NCBI GenBank assembly: GCA_004799545.1
Contig: SSMU01000023.1
Coordinates: 62,001-126,000, forward strand
Source of the DNA: Phenylobacterium sp.
GTDB lineage: Bacteria > Pseudomonadota > Alphaproteobacteria > Caulobacterales > Caulobacteraceae
DNA: 64,000 nucleotides
Direction: 5' to 3'
In this document: positions 33,005 to 39,756 of the stretch, piece by piece
Layout: the number at the start of each line of letters is the position of its first letter
Position numbering within the stretch: position 1 is the stretch's first letter
Program-made: the position numbers and the translations under genes
The notes under the pieces: model-generated
The model's input: only the letters and a program-made list of their open reading frames with translations
What the model was told of the DNA's origin: nothing
The model's database searches: none

Positions 33005-35200
33005 ATGCGCAGGGTCCTGCTGGCGGGCGCCGCGGCGATCGGACTGGCCCTGGCGGGCGGCGCGGCCGCCGCGCCAGCCTCGCAGCCCTGGATGAACCCC
33101 AGGCTGACGCCGGACCAGCGCGCCGACCTCGTCCTCAAGCAGATGAGCCTCGACGAGCAGATCGGCCTGCTGCACGGCTCGATGCCGATGTTCCTCAACC
33201 CACGCCCGCCGGGCGTGGTGATCTCCGCGGGCTATATCGCGGGCCTGCCGCGGCTTGGCGTGCCGCCGTTGAAGGAGAGCGATGCCAGCCTGGGCGTCGC
33301 CAACGCCGGCCGCGGCAAGACCGACGACGCCACGGCGCTCCCGTCCGGTCTCGCCACCGCCGCCACCTGGGATCCGAAGATCGCCTACCAAGGCGGGGCG
33401 ATGATCGGCAAGCAAGCCCGCCAGAAGGGCTTCAACGTGCTGCTGGCCGGCGGGGTGAACCTGATCCGCGACCCGCGGAACGGTCGCAACTTCGAATATG
33501 GCGCCGAGGACCCGCTGCTGGCCGGGACCATGGCCGGCGCCGCGATCCGCGGCATCCAGTCGAACCACATCATCTCCACCACCAAACACTATGCGGTGAA
33601 CGACCAGGAGACCGGGCGCATGGTGCTGGACGCCCAGCTCGGCGACGCCGCGGCCCGCGAGAGCGACCTCTTGGCCTTCGAGATCGCCATCGAGACCGGC
33701 CATCCGGGCTCGGTGATGTGCGCCTACCAGCGCGTGAACGGGACCTACGCCTGCGAGAACCCCTACCTGCTGACCGACGTCCTGAAGCGCGACTGGGCTT
33801 GGCCGGGCTTCGTGATGAGCGACTGGGGTGCGGTCCATTCGCTGGGCGCGGCCAAGGCCGGGCTCGACCAGGAGAGCGGCCAGCAGCTCGACAAGCAGGT
33901 CTACTTCGACAAGCCGCTGAAGGCCGCCGTGGCGAGCGGCGAAATCTCCGCCGGCAAGGTCCACGACATGGCCCATCGGGTGCTGCGGGCGATGTTCGCG
34001 CAAGGCCTCTTCGAGCATCCGCCGGAAGCTGGCGGCCTCGACACGGCGGCGGACGCAGCCGTCGCCCTGAAGGCGGCCGAACAGGGCATCGTGCTCCTCA
34101 AGAACGAGGGCGGCCTGCTGCCGCTCGCGCGGCATGCGCGCAAGATCGCGGTGATCGGCGGCCACGCGGACGTGGGCGTGATCTCGGGCGGCGGCTCCTC
34201 GCAGGTCGCGCCGCTGGGCTCGGTCAGCTTCCCGCGGCCGCCCGGCGCGCCGAAGTGGGGCGGCGGGATCCTGTTCCACCCGTCCTCGCCCCTGAAGGCG
34301 CTGCAGGCCCGCGCCGGCGGAGCCGAGGTGGTCTATGACGACGGCTCCGACCCGGCGCGCGCCGCCGCCCTGGCGAAGAGCGCCGACGTGGCGATCGTCT
34401 TCGCGACCCAGTGGGCAAGCGAGGCCATGGACGTCTCGCTGACCCTCACCGACAACCAGGACGCCCTGATCGACGCCGTCGCGTCCGCCCAGCCCAAGAC
34501 CGTGGTGGTGCTGGAGACCGGGAACCCGGTGCTGACGCCGTGGATCGACAAGGTCGGCGCCCTGGTCGAGGCCTGGTATCCCGGCCACAAGGGTGGCGAG
34601 GCGATCGCCGAGGTGCTCACCGGCGAGGTGAATCCCTCCGGCCGCCTGCCGGTCAGCTTCCCGGCCAGCGAGGCCCAGCTGCCCCGGCCCGCCCTGTCCG
34701 GCGACAAGGTCACTGAGGCGGCCGACAACAGCGCCCAGCCGAAGCCGTTCGACGTGGCCTATACGGAAGGTTCCGACGTCGGCTACCGCTGGTTCGCCAA
34801 GACCGGCGAAAAGCCCGCCTTCGCGTTCGGGCGGGGACTTTCCTACACCCGGTTCCGCTACTCGGACGCCAAGGTGACCGGCGGCAAGACGCTCACGGTC
34901 AGCTTCCGGGTCACCAACACCGGCGCGCGGGCCGGGACCGAGACGCCGCAGCTCTATCTCGCCGCCTCGCCCGGACGACGGCAGCAACGGCTGATCGGCT
35001 GGTCACGGGTGGCGCTGAAGCCGGGCGCGAGCACCGCGGTGACCCTGGCCGCCGCGCCGAGGATGCTGGCCAACTGGGATGAGCACGCCCACGCCTGGCG
35101 GGTGGCCGGCGGCGCCTACCGGGTGTTCGTCGGCCCCGACGCGGCGACACCGGCCCTGCGCGGCTCGGCGACCGTGTCGGCGACCTCGCTCAAGCCTTGA
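33005..35200 (+). CDS. Secreted GH3 beta-glycosidase
   Basis: A 731-residue glycoside hydrolase family 3 enzyme with a signal peptide (1-22, ending AAAAP). The (beta/alpha)8 domain carries the nucleophile Asp273 in GFVMSDWGAVHS, and KHYAVNDQETGR for substrate contact. The second domain, beginning EQGIVLLKNEGGLLPL, and the C-terminal fibronectin III-like domain (RFRYSDAKVTGGKTLTVSFRVTNTG) complete the common three-domain layout. The activity is usually beta-glucosidase or beta-xylosidase. A 95-base gap and its own GGGGAGG site separate it from the DUF1080 gene, so it may have its own promoter. It is likely periplasmic and acts on short glucosides in the same locus. Confidence 0.93.
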   Translation: MRRVLLAGAAAIGLALAGGAAAAPASQPWMNPRLTPDQRADLVLKQMSLDEQIGLLHGSMPMFLNPRPPGVVISAGYIAGLPRLGVPPLKESDASLGVANAGRGKTDDATALPSGLATAATWDPKIAYQGGAMIGKQARQKGFNVLLAGGVNLIRDPRNGRNFEYGAEDPLLAGTMAGAAIRGIQSNHIISTTKHYAVNDQETGRMVLDAQLGDAAARESDLLAFEIAIETGHPGSVMCAYQRVNGTYACENPYLLTDVLKRDWAWPGFVMSDWGAVHSLGAAKAGLDQESGQQLDKQVYFDKPLKAAVASGEISAGKVHDMAHRVLRAMFAQGLFEHPPEAGGLDTAADAAVALKAAEQGIVLLKNEGGLLPLARHARKIAVIGGHADVGVISGGGSSQVAPLGSVSFPRPPGAPKWGGGILFHPSSPLKALQARAGGAEVVYDDGSDPARAAALAKSADVAIVFATQWASEAMDVSLTLTDNQDALIDAVASAQPKTVVVLETGNPVLTPWIDKVGALVEAWYPGHKGGEAIAEVLTGEVNPSGRLPVSFPASEAQLPRPALSGDKVTEAADNSAQPKPFDVAYTEGSDVGYRWFAKTGEKPAFAFGRGLSYTRFRYSDAKVTGGKTLTVSFRVTNTGARAGTETPQLYLAASPGRRQQRLIGWSRVALKPGASTAVTLAAAPRMLANWDEHAHAWRVAGGAYRVFVGPDAATPALRGSATVSATSLKP

Positions 35201-35206
35201 CGCGCC

Positions 35207-35425
35207 CTAGTGCGCCGCCGCTTCTCGCCTGAGCAGCGCGCCCACCTCATCGACCAGTCGGACCAGCTGTTCCTCGCTGGCCTGGTCCTGGATCTCCACG
35301 ATCCGGCGGATCAAGGCGAGGATGACGCGCGAGCCGTCCGTGCCGCTGCTCGCCAACAGCAGCAGGTCGTCTATGGCGTGCGGCGGCAGCGGCGGCTGGG
35401 CGGTGGGACCAAGCGGAAGGCTCAT
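35207..35425 (-). CDS. Small hypothetical protein coupled to a membrane protein gene
   Basis: A 72-residue soluble protein: a proline-rich start (SLPLGPTAQPPLPPHAIDD), then helices (LLLLASSGTDGSRVILALIRRIVEI and EEQLVRLVDEVGALLRREAA). Its ATG overlaps the stop of the upstream membrane protein gene (ATGA at 35422-35425), so its translation is coupled to that gene. A longer reading frame in the same phase extends upstream, but it is only a shadow of the membrane protein gene. I do not recognise the family. Confidence 0.6.
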   Translation of the reverse strand: MSLPLGPTAQPPLPPHAIDDLLLLASSGTDGSRVILALIRRIVEIQDQASEEQLVRLVDEVGALLRREAAAH

Positions 35426-35910
35426 GGGGAACTCCGGTCGAGATGGCCTGACGGCGTCGGCACGCGCCGGCGAACGGGGGGCAGGGGCGGTGCGGCGGCG
35501 GCGCGGGCCCGGGCGCGTGCCGAGCTCCAGACACCCCACAGGATCGCGGCGCTCAGTAGGTACATCCACACCAGGTCGGCGGAGGCCCGGACCCATAACG
35601 AGAGATCTGGACGCGCCGCGAGCAGGTCGGTGATCACCGCCAGCAGGGCGAAGGAGCTGGCCGGGATCGTCCAGTAGCGGTCGCCGCGCAGCGCGCAGGC
35701 GACGCAGGCCGCGAGCATCACCCCGTCGTCGGCTAAGGCGCTCCAGGCCGGACAACTCCACGTCTCGCACAGGACGTAGCTGCGGAACATCTGGAGCTGC
35801 TGGACGCCGGCGATCACCCGCTCGCGCCAACCGCCCTTCCAGATGGCGAGCGCCGTGGTCGCGCTCACCAGGACGAAATTGATCCAGGCCGGGATCACGA
35901 AGAGATGCAC
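35422..35910 (-). CDS. Small polytopic membrane protein, paralogue A
   Basis: A 162-residue protein with about four membrane segments and a GTG start. It begins MHLFVIPAWINFVLVSATTAL and has WKGGWRERV, CPAW, an ACALRGDRYWTIPASSF block and a SADLVWMYLLSAAILWGVWS block. The neighbour at 36059-36547 shares this plan. The C-terminal tail is basic and proline-rich. Both genes lack a named family that I can recognise. It is co-transcribed with the 72-residue gene, which overlaps its stop. Confidence 0.65.
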   Translation of the reverse strand: MHLFVIPAWINFVLVSATTALAIWKGGWRERVIAGVQQLQMFRSYVLCETWSCPAWSALADDGVMLAACVACALRGDRYWTIPASSFALLAVITDLLAARPDLSLWVRASADLVWMYLLSAAILWGVWSSARARARAAAAPPLPPVRRRVPTPSGHLDRSSP

Positions 35911-36058
35911 GCCTGCCCCCGCAAGGTCGCGCGGCCGACCAACCGCCGGACCGCACCGCTGACTTGCCGCGGAGCCTAACCTCTACGCACGCCGAACCCT
36001 GTCCTGATCGTGTGGGTCGTATGCCGGTGAGGACAAGGCGCGATGCGCGAGATCACGG

Positions 36059-36547
36059 TCAGGCCGTGACCCGGCCCGGCTTGGCGCTCGCGTTGTCGCG
36101 CAAACGACCCCAGACGCCCCACAGCATCACCGCGGTGAAGGCGTAGCTGAAGATCAGGTCCGCGGAAAGGTAGGTCCAGAGGGAGAAGCCCTTGGAGCTC
36201 GCCCAGACCACATCATTGGCAAAATCGAGCAGGAGGATTGAACTCCCCCACACAGCCCAGTAGCCGACGCCGCGAAGCGCGAAGACGACGCAGATAGTGA
36301 GCTGGGCGCCATCGAAGATGAAGGGCCGCCAGAAATAGAGTTCCTGCCAAGCCTGCGCGTCGTAAGGCGCCGCGTGAGCATGCCAGACGGGACACCTGTA
36401 GAAGCAGACGAAGTTCTCGAACCAGGACGTCAGCATGAAGGCGAGCATGGACGTCCGCTGCGGCCAGTCGCCTTTCCAAACGACCAGCGCGGCGATGACA
36501 TAAAAGTAGGCCAAGTCGACCCACGTCGGAATAACGAAGAGATGCAC
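36059..36547 (-). CDS. Small polytopic membrane protein, paralogue B
   Basis: A 162-residue protein with four predicted membrane segments, starting MHLFVIPTWVDLAYFYVIAAL from a GTG. It is clearly related to paralogue A: WKGDWPQR matches WKGGWRER, CPVW matches CPAW, VFALRGVGYWAVWGSS matches the corresponding block of A, and YLSADLIFSYAFTAVMLWGVWG matches the last helix. It has an inserted segment before helix 2-3 (YDAQAWQELYFWRP) that A lacks. The base composition looks lower in GC than its neighbours. It lies 148 bases upstream of A on the same strand. The function is unknown. Confidence 0.65.
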   Translation of the reverse strand: MHLFVIPTWVDLAYFYVIAALVVWKGDWPQRTSMLAFMLTSWFENFVCFYRCPVWHAHAAPYDAQAWQELYFWRPFIFDGAQLTICVVFALRGVGYWAVWGSSILLLDFANDVVWASSKGFSLWTYLSADLIFSYAFTAVMLWGVWGRLRDNASAKPGRVTA

Positions 36548-36596
36548 GCGACCAAGCCTGCGCCGGCGGGACCTGGTCGTCTAGGGCGCAGCCCCC

Positions 36597-36980
36597 TCAG
36601 CCCTCCCGGGCCAGGCTCCGCGCCAGCTCCAGCACCGTGCGGCGCACACCCGGCGACTTGATCTGCGACAGGGCCTCCAGCAGGGGCGCGGCCTCCGGCT
36701 GGGCGAGTGTGTCCTGGCCCTTGCCGGCGCGCTTGCCGCCGCCGTCCAGCTGCTCGACCTCGGCCACCAGGTCAGAGACGTGGCAGTCCAGGGCCTCGCA
36801 GATCCGCATCATGGTCGAGAAGCTCACCCGGTTGGTGCCGCGCTCGTATTTCTGGATCTGCTGGAACGAGACGCCGATCGCTTCGCCCAGGCCGGATTGG
36901 CTGAGGCCCCGGGCATGCCGGCGCAGGCGGATCGCAAGGCCCAAGGCCTGATCCAACCTATCGGGTCCACCATCGTCCAT
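36597..36980 (-). CDS. XRE-family HTH transcriptional regulator
   Basis: A 127-residue protein with an N-terminal Cro/C1-type helix-turn-helix (about residues 10-66): LAIRLRRHARGLSQSGLGEAIG, then VSFQQIQKYERGTNRVSFSTM and ICEALDCHVSDL. The QKYE.G.NR motif is the common alphaproteobacterial form. After a glycine/lysine linker, the C-terminal helix (LLEALSQIKSPGVRRTVLELARSLAREG) probably mediates dimerisation. Such regulators are often autoregulated or stress-linked. No partner toxin is adjacent. Confidence 0.88.
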   Translation of the reverse strand: MDDGGPDRLDQALGLAIRLRRHARGLSQSGLGEAIGVSFQQIQKYERGTNRVSFSTMMRICEALDCHVSDLVAEVEQLDGGGKRAGKGQDTLAQPEAAPLLEALSQIKSPGVRRTVLELARSLAREG

Positions 36981-37111
36981 TGACTGCTCCGCACGCCCAA
37001 CGGCTGTTTAAGTCCACCCCGGGAGCGGTCTAACGGAAAACTGCGGCGTCTGCATTATACGGCGTCCTCAAATGGCACAGGTTCGCGACCTAAGGTGGAT
37101 TTTGGACGCCA

Positions 37112-37579
37112 TCACCACCCGCTGAGCCGCGCGATGGCCTCATCGAGGATCGGCCGCTGGCCGCGATGGATCTTCTCCAGCGCTGTGGCGCCCGGAAAAT
37201 AGGCGGCGCGATCGACCTCCGGGAAGGACTGCAGCCGGCCGGAGCCGCGCGGCCACTCCATCTCGAATCGGTTGCTGACCAGGACCGAGAGATCCAGGTC
37301 GGCCGCCACCAGCCACGCCAGGACCAGCTTGCCGCCGGGCGTCGGGCAAGGCGTCAGCGGGTCGGCCTCACCGATGATGGGCTGACCCAGCTCCTCGGCG
37401 AATTCACGCGCCGCGGCGGCCCAGGTCTCCTCACCGGGCTCGACGAGGCCCTTGGGGATCGACCAGGCCGCCGCGTCCTTGCGCGCCCAGAACGGGCCGC
37501 CCGGATGGACCAGCAGGAACTCCGGCCCTTCCGGCCCCGAACGATGCGCGAGCACCCCGGCGCTGACCTGTCTCGGCAT
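37112..37579 (-). CDS. Nudix hydrolase
   Basis: A 155-residue Nudix protein. The Nudix box is GLVEPGEETWAAAAREFAEELG, matching the GX5EX7REUXEEXGU pattern, with SAGVLAHRSG before it and PEFLLVHPGGPFWARKD, a pattern seen in Ap4A-type and NTP-like pyrophosphatases of this subfamily. Later, FEMEWPRGSGRLQSFPEVDRAAYF is typical of the DUF4743/dinucleoside type. It hydrolyses a nucleoside diphosphate linked to another moiety; the substrate is not known. The frame is open much further upstream, but the extra part is antisense to the transporter gene and was excluded. Confidence 0.88.
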   Translation of the reverse strand: MPRQVSAGVLAHRSGPEGPEFLLVHPGGPFWARKDAAAWSIPKGLVEPGEETWAAAAREFAEELGQPIIGEADPLTPCPTPGGKLVLAWLVAADLDLSVLVSNRFEMEWPRGSGRLQSFPEVDRAAYFPGATALEKIHRGQRPILDEAIARLSGW

Positions 37580-37681
37580 GCCGCGAGCTTGCGCACCGCG
37601 CGCCCGCGCCGCAAGGCTTGCGGTGATGCGTCCCGGGCGGCGTCTGCGCTCCAGGGACCGGTGAGCGGGGGCGGGCAGGAC

Positions 37682-38983
37682 ATGAGCGCAAAACAGCCAC
37701 ATCGACGCCGGCCCCACGCCAAGCCGCGCGGCGTCCTGGGCATGGTCGGCCGCCTCGGGCCCGGCCTGATCACCGGAGCGGCGGACGACGACCCCTCGGG
37801 CGTGGCGACCTATTCCCAGGCGGGCGCCCAGTTCGGGCCCAACATGCTCTGGACCCTGGTGCTCACCTATCCGCTGATGGTGGCGGTGCAGCTGCTCAGC
37901 GCGCGGATCGGCCGGGTCACCGGTGCGGGCCTGGCCGCCAACATGAGCCAGGTGCTGCCCAAGCCCGCGGTCGGCCTGCTGGTCGGCCTGCTGTTCGTCG
38001 CCAACACCATCAACATCGGCGCCGACCTCGCCGCCATGGGCGCGGCGGGGAACCTGGTGACCGGCTGGAATGCGAAGATGCTGACGGTGGTCTTCCTGGT
38101 GGTCTCGCTGGGCCTGCAGCTGTTCGTGCCCTACCACCGCTACGTCTATTTCCTGAAGTGGGCGACGCTGGCGCTGTTCGCCTATGTCGGCGTGATCTTC
38201 ACCGTGCACATCGACTGGCTGCAGATCGCCATCCACACCATCCTGCCCGCGTTCAAGCCCGACGCCGCCTCGTTGACGGTGATCGTCGCGGTGTTCGGCA
38301 CCACCATCAGCCCCTACCTGTTCTTCTGGCAGAGTTCGGAGGAGGTCGAGGACCTGGTGGCGGCGCACGAGCCGGACCTGAAGCACGCGTCCGCCGCCAC
38401 GGCGAAGCGCGAACTCCGGCGGATCCGCTGGGACACCTTCATCGGCATGGCCTTCTCCAACGTCATCGCCTTCTTCATCATCCTGACCACCGCCGTCACC
38501 CTGCACGCGGCCGGCAAGACCGACATCCAGACCTCGGCCGACGCCGCCATCGCTCTGAAGCCGATCGCAGGACCCCTGGCCTTCAGCCTGTTCAGCCTTG
38601 GCATCGTCGGCACCGGCCTCCTGGCGACGCCGGTGCTGGCCGGCTCCTCGGCCTACGCCATCTCGGAGTCCTTCGGCTGGAAGTTCGGGCTGGAGCACGA
38701 GCCCTGGGAGGCGCCGGGCTTCTATGCGGTGATCGTCGCGGCCATGGTGCTGGGATTGGGCGTGATGCTGTCGCCGCTCGACCCGATCAAGGCGCTGTTC
38801 TGGAGCGCGGTGGTCAACGGGGTGATCTCGGTGCCGATCATGGCGGCGATGATGCTGGTCGGCTCCCGCCGGCACGAGATGGGCCGGTTCGTCGCCGGGA
38901 TCAGCCTGACCATCTTCGGCTGGGCCGCGACGGTGGTGATGGCCGTGGCGGTGATCGCCATGTTCGCCTTCGGAGGTTTCTAG
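37682..38983 (+). CDS. Nramp-family divalent metal transporter, non-canonical site
   Basis: A 433-residue membrane protein with 11 predicted helices in the LeuT/Nramp fold. It begins with the N-terminal GPGLITGAADDDPSGVATYSQAG. In classical Nramp proteins the first helix carries DPGN and the sixth carries a methionine (MPH) for Mn/Fe binding. Here these are DPSG (residues 37-40) and TTISP (207-211), without the Asn and Met. Related Nramp-like proteins with such changes are reported as Mg transporters. The exact metal is therefore open. It ends in a CTAG overlap with the convergent DUF3147 gene. Confidence 0.85.
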   Translation: MSAKQPHRRRPHAKPRGVLGMVGRLGPGLITGAADDDPSGVATYSQAGAQFGPNMLWTLVLTYPLMVAVQLLSARIGRVTGAGLAANMSQVLPKPAVGLLVGLLFVANTINIGADLAAMGAAGNLVTGWNAKMLTVVFLVVSLGLQLFVPYHRYVYFLKWATLALFAYVGVIFTVHIDWLQIAIHTILPAFKPDAASLTVIVAVFGTTISPYLFFWQSSEEVEDLVAAHEPDLKHASAATAKRELRRIRWDTFIGMAFSNVIAFFIILTTAVTLHAAGKTDIQTSADAAIALKPIAGPLAFSLFSLGIVGTGLLATPVLAGSSAYAISESFGWKFGLEHEPWEAPGFYAVIVAAMVLGLGVMLSPLDPIKALFWSAVVNGVISVPIMAAMMLVGSRRHEMGRFVAGISLTIFGWAATVVMAVAVIAMFAFGGF

Positions 38984-39330
38984 AGCCGCAGGCCGAACCG
39001 GGGGCCGATCCAGGTCATCAGCAGGTAGAGGCCGATGGTCAGCGCGCAGCCGAGGCCGAGCGCCGGCCAGAAGGCCACGCCCCGGCGCAGCAGCAACGGG
39101 ATCAACAGGAACATCGGCAGGGACGGCAGCACGAACCAGAAGGTCGACTGGGCGTGGGCGGCGAGCCGTACCGGGTCATTGGTGTCCCGCCACAGCCACA
39201 TCATGCCCATCACCGAGACCAGCGGCAGGGAAACGATCAGCGCCCCGAACGCCGGGCTGCGCCGCGCGACCTCGGAGACCACCGCGATAATCACCCCCGA
39301 AATCGCCGCCTTGACCAGCAGATAGAGCAT
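38980..39330 (-). CDS. DUF3147 family membrane protein
   Basis: A 116-residue integral membrane protein with four predicted helices: LYLLVKAAISGVIIAVVSEV, FGALIVSLPLVSVMGMMWLW, FWFVLPSLPMFLLIPLLL, and FWPALGLGCALTIGLYLLM. RDTNDPVRLAAHAQSTFW lies between helices 2 and 3. The length and motifs match the DUF3147 family. The ATG at 39330 was chosen because the frame upstream has no similarity. It overlaps the convergent Nramp gene by four bases. The function is unknown; association with a metal transporter may be chance. Confidence 0.8.
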   Translation of the reverse strand: MLYLLVKAAISGVIIAVVSEVARRSPAFGALIVSLPLVSVMGMMWLWRDTNDPVRLAAHAQSTFWFVLPSLPMFLLIPLLLRRGVAFWPALGLGCALTIGLYLLMTWIGPRFGLRL

Positions 39331-39435
39331 GGCCGTTCCCCCTCGCCTGGCCCCTATAGTCCCGCGCCGCCGGGCGGGACAGCGGCTTGCCGCGGCTTCA
39401 TGCGGTTGAAGCTGCACTGAAATTTCCGTGCGCGC

Positions 39436-39460
39436 GGAACTCCGCCTCGGCCGTGGTGTT
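39436..39460 (+). promoter_or_regulatory. Possible EcfG-type (general stress) promoter
   Basis: GGAAC at 39436-39440 is followed after exactly 16 bases by TGTT at 39457-39460. The alphaproteobacterial EcfG/SigT consensus is GGAAC-N16/17-CGTT, so only one base differs. It ends 27 bases before the ATG of the small gene at 39488. The match is short, so this is a moderate claim. Confidence 0.4.
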
Positions 39461-39487
39461 TGTCAGCGCAGCTTGGAGAGAAGCGCC

Positions 39488-39643
39488 ATGACCACCCCGC
39501 ATCGCACCGGACGCCAGAGGGCGCCCTTCACCGTCGTCCACGTCCGCCGGATCAAGCATCGCAGCCCCGCCACCCTGGGTCCCCGCGTGCGCCGCGAAGC
39601 CACCCAAGACCTCGCGAGCCTGATCCTTTACGGCCAGGGTTGA
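39488..39643 (+). CDS. Small basic hypothetical protein
   Basis: A 51-residue protein rich in arginine and histidine: TTPHRTGRQRAPFTVVHVRR, then KHRSPATLGPRVRREATQDL and an LILYGQG end. A purine-rich site, GGAGAG, lies 7 bases before the ATG. A possible stress promoter precedes it and a dispersed palindromic repeat starts 4 bases after the stop. I recognise no family; the promoter, ribosome site and compact size argue that it is a real gene. Confidence 0.5.
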   Translation: MTTPHRTGRQRAPFTVVHVRRIKHRSPATLGPRVRREATQDLASLILYGQG

Positions 39644-39646
39644 CCG

Positions 39647-39692
39647 AGCGACAGCCAGCAAAAGTGGAAGCCACTTTTGCGTCCGGCTGCGC
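39647..39692 (-). repeat. Dispersed 46-bp palindromic repeat, copy B
   Basis: The reverse complement matches 3539-3584 at 42 of 46 bases. The core is a perfect 10-bp inverted repeat, GCAAAAGTGG (39658-39667) and CCACTTTTGC (39671-39680), with an AAG loop. It lies between the small gene and the acyl-CoA ligase, where it could act as a terminator or a mobile REP-type element. Confidence 0.8.
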
Positions 39693-39756
39693 GTAGAGCG
39701 GCTTGGATTCTCTCGGCCGTTGGCGTGTCCGATGGGATGCGCTAGCCCTTTGGCCG

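Noticed and set aside
31155-34987. Long minus-strand frames opposite the GMC, DUF1080 and GH3 genes
   Set aside because: Shadows of strongly recognised + strand genes; no motifs, and two of them overlap each other's neighbours.
35426-35956. N-terminal extension of the 72-residue gene in the same frame
   Set aside because: This part lies in another phase of the paralogue A membrane gene and reads as Arg-rich noise; the ATG at 35425 with ATGA overlap is a better start.
37580-38875. A long upstream extension of the Nudix gene
   Set aside because: It is antisense to the Nramp-like gene, and Nudix proteins of this type begin about where the ATG at 37579 lies.
39703-39756. Earlier start for the acyl-CoA ligase
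   Set aside because: The additional residues (DSLGRWRVRWDALALWP) have no family match; the ATG at 39757 gives the normal N-terminus.
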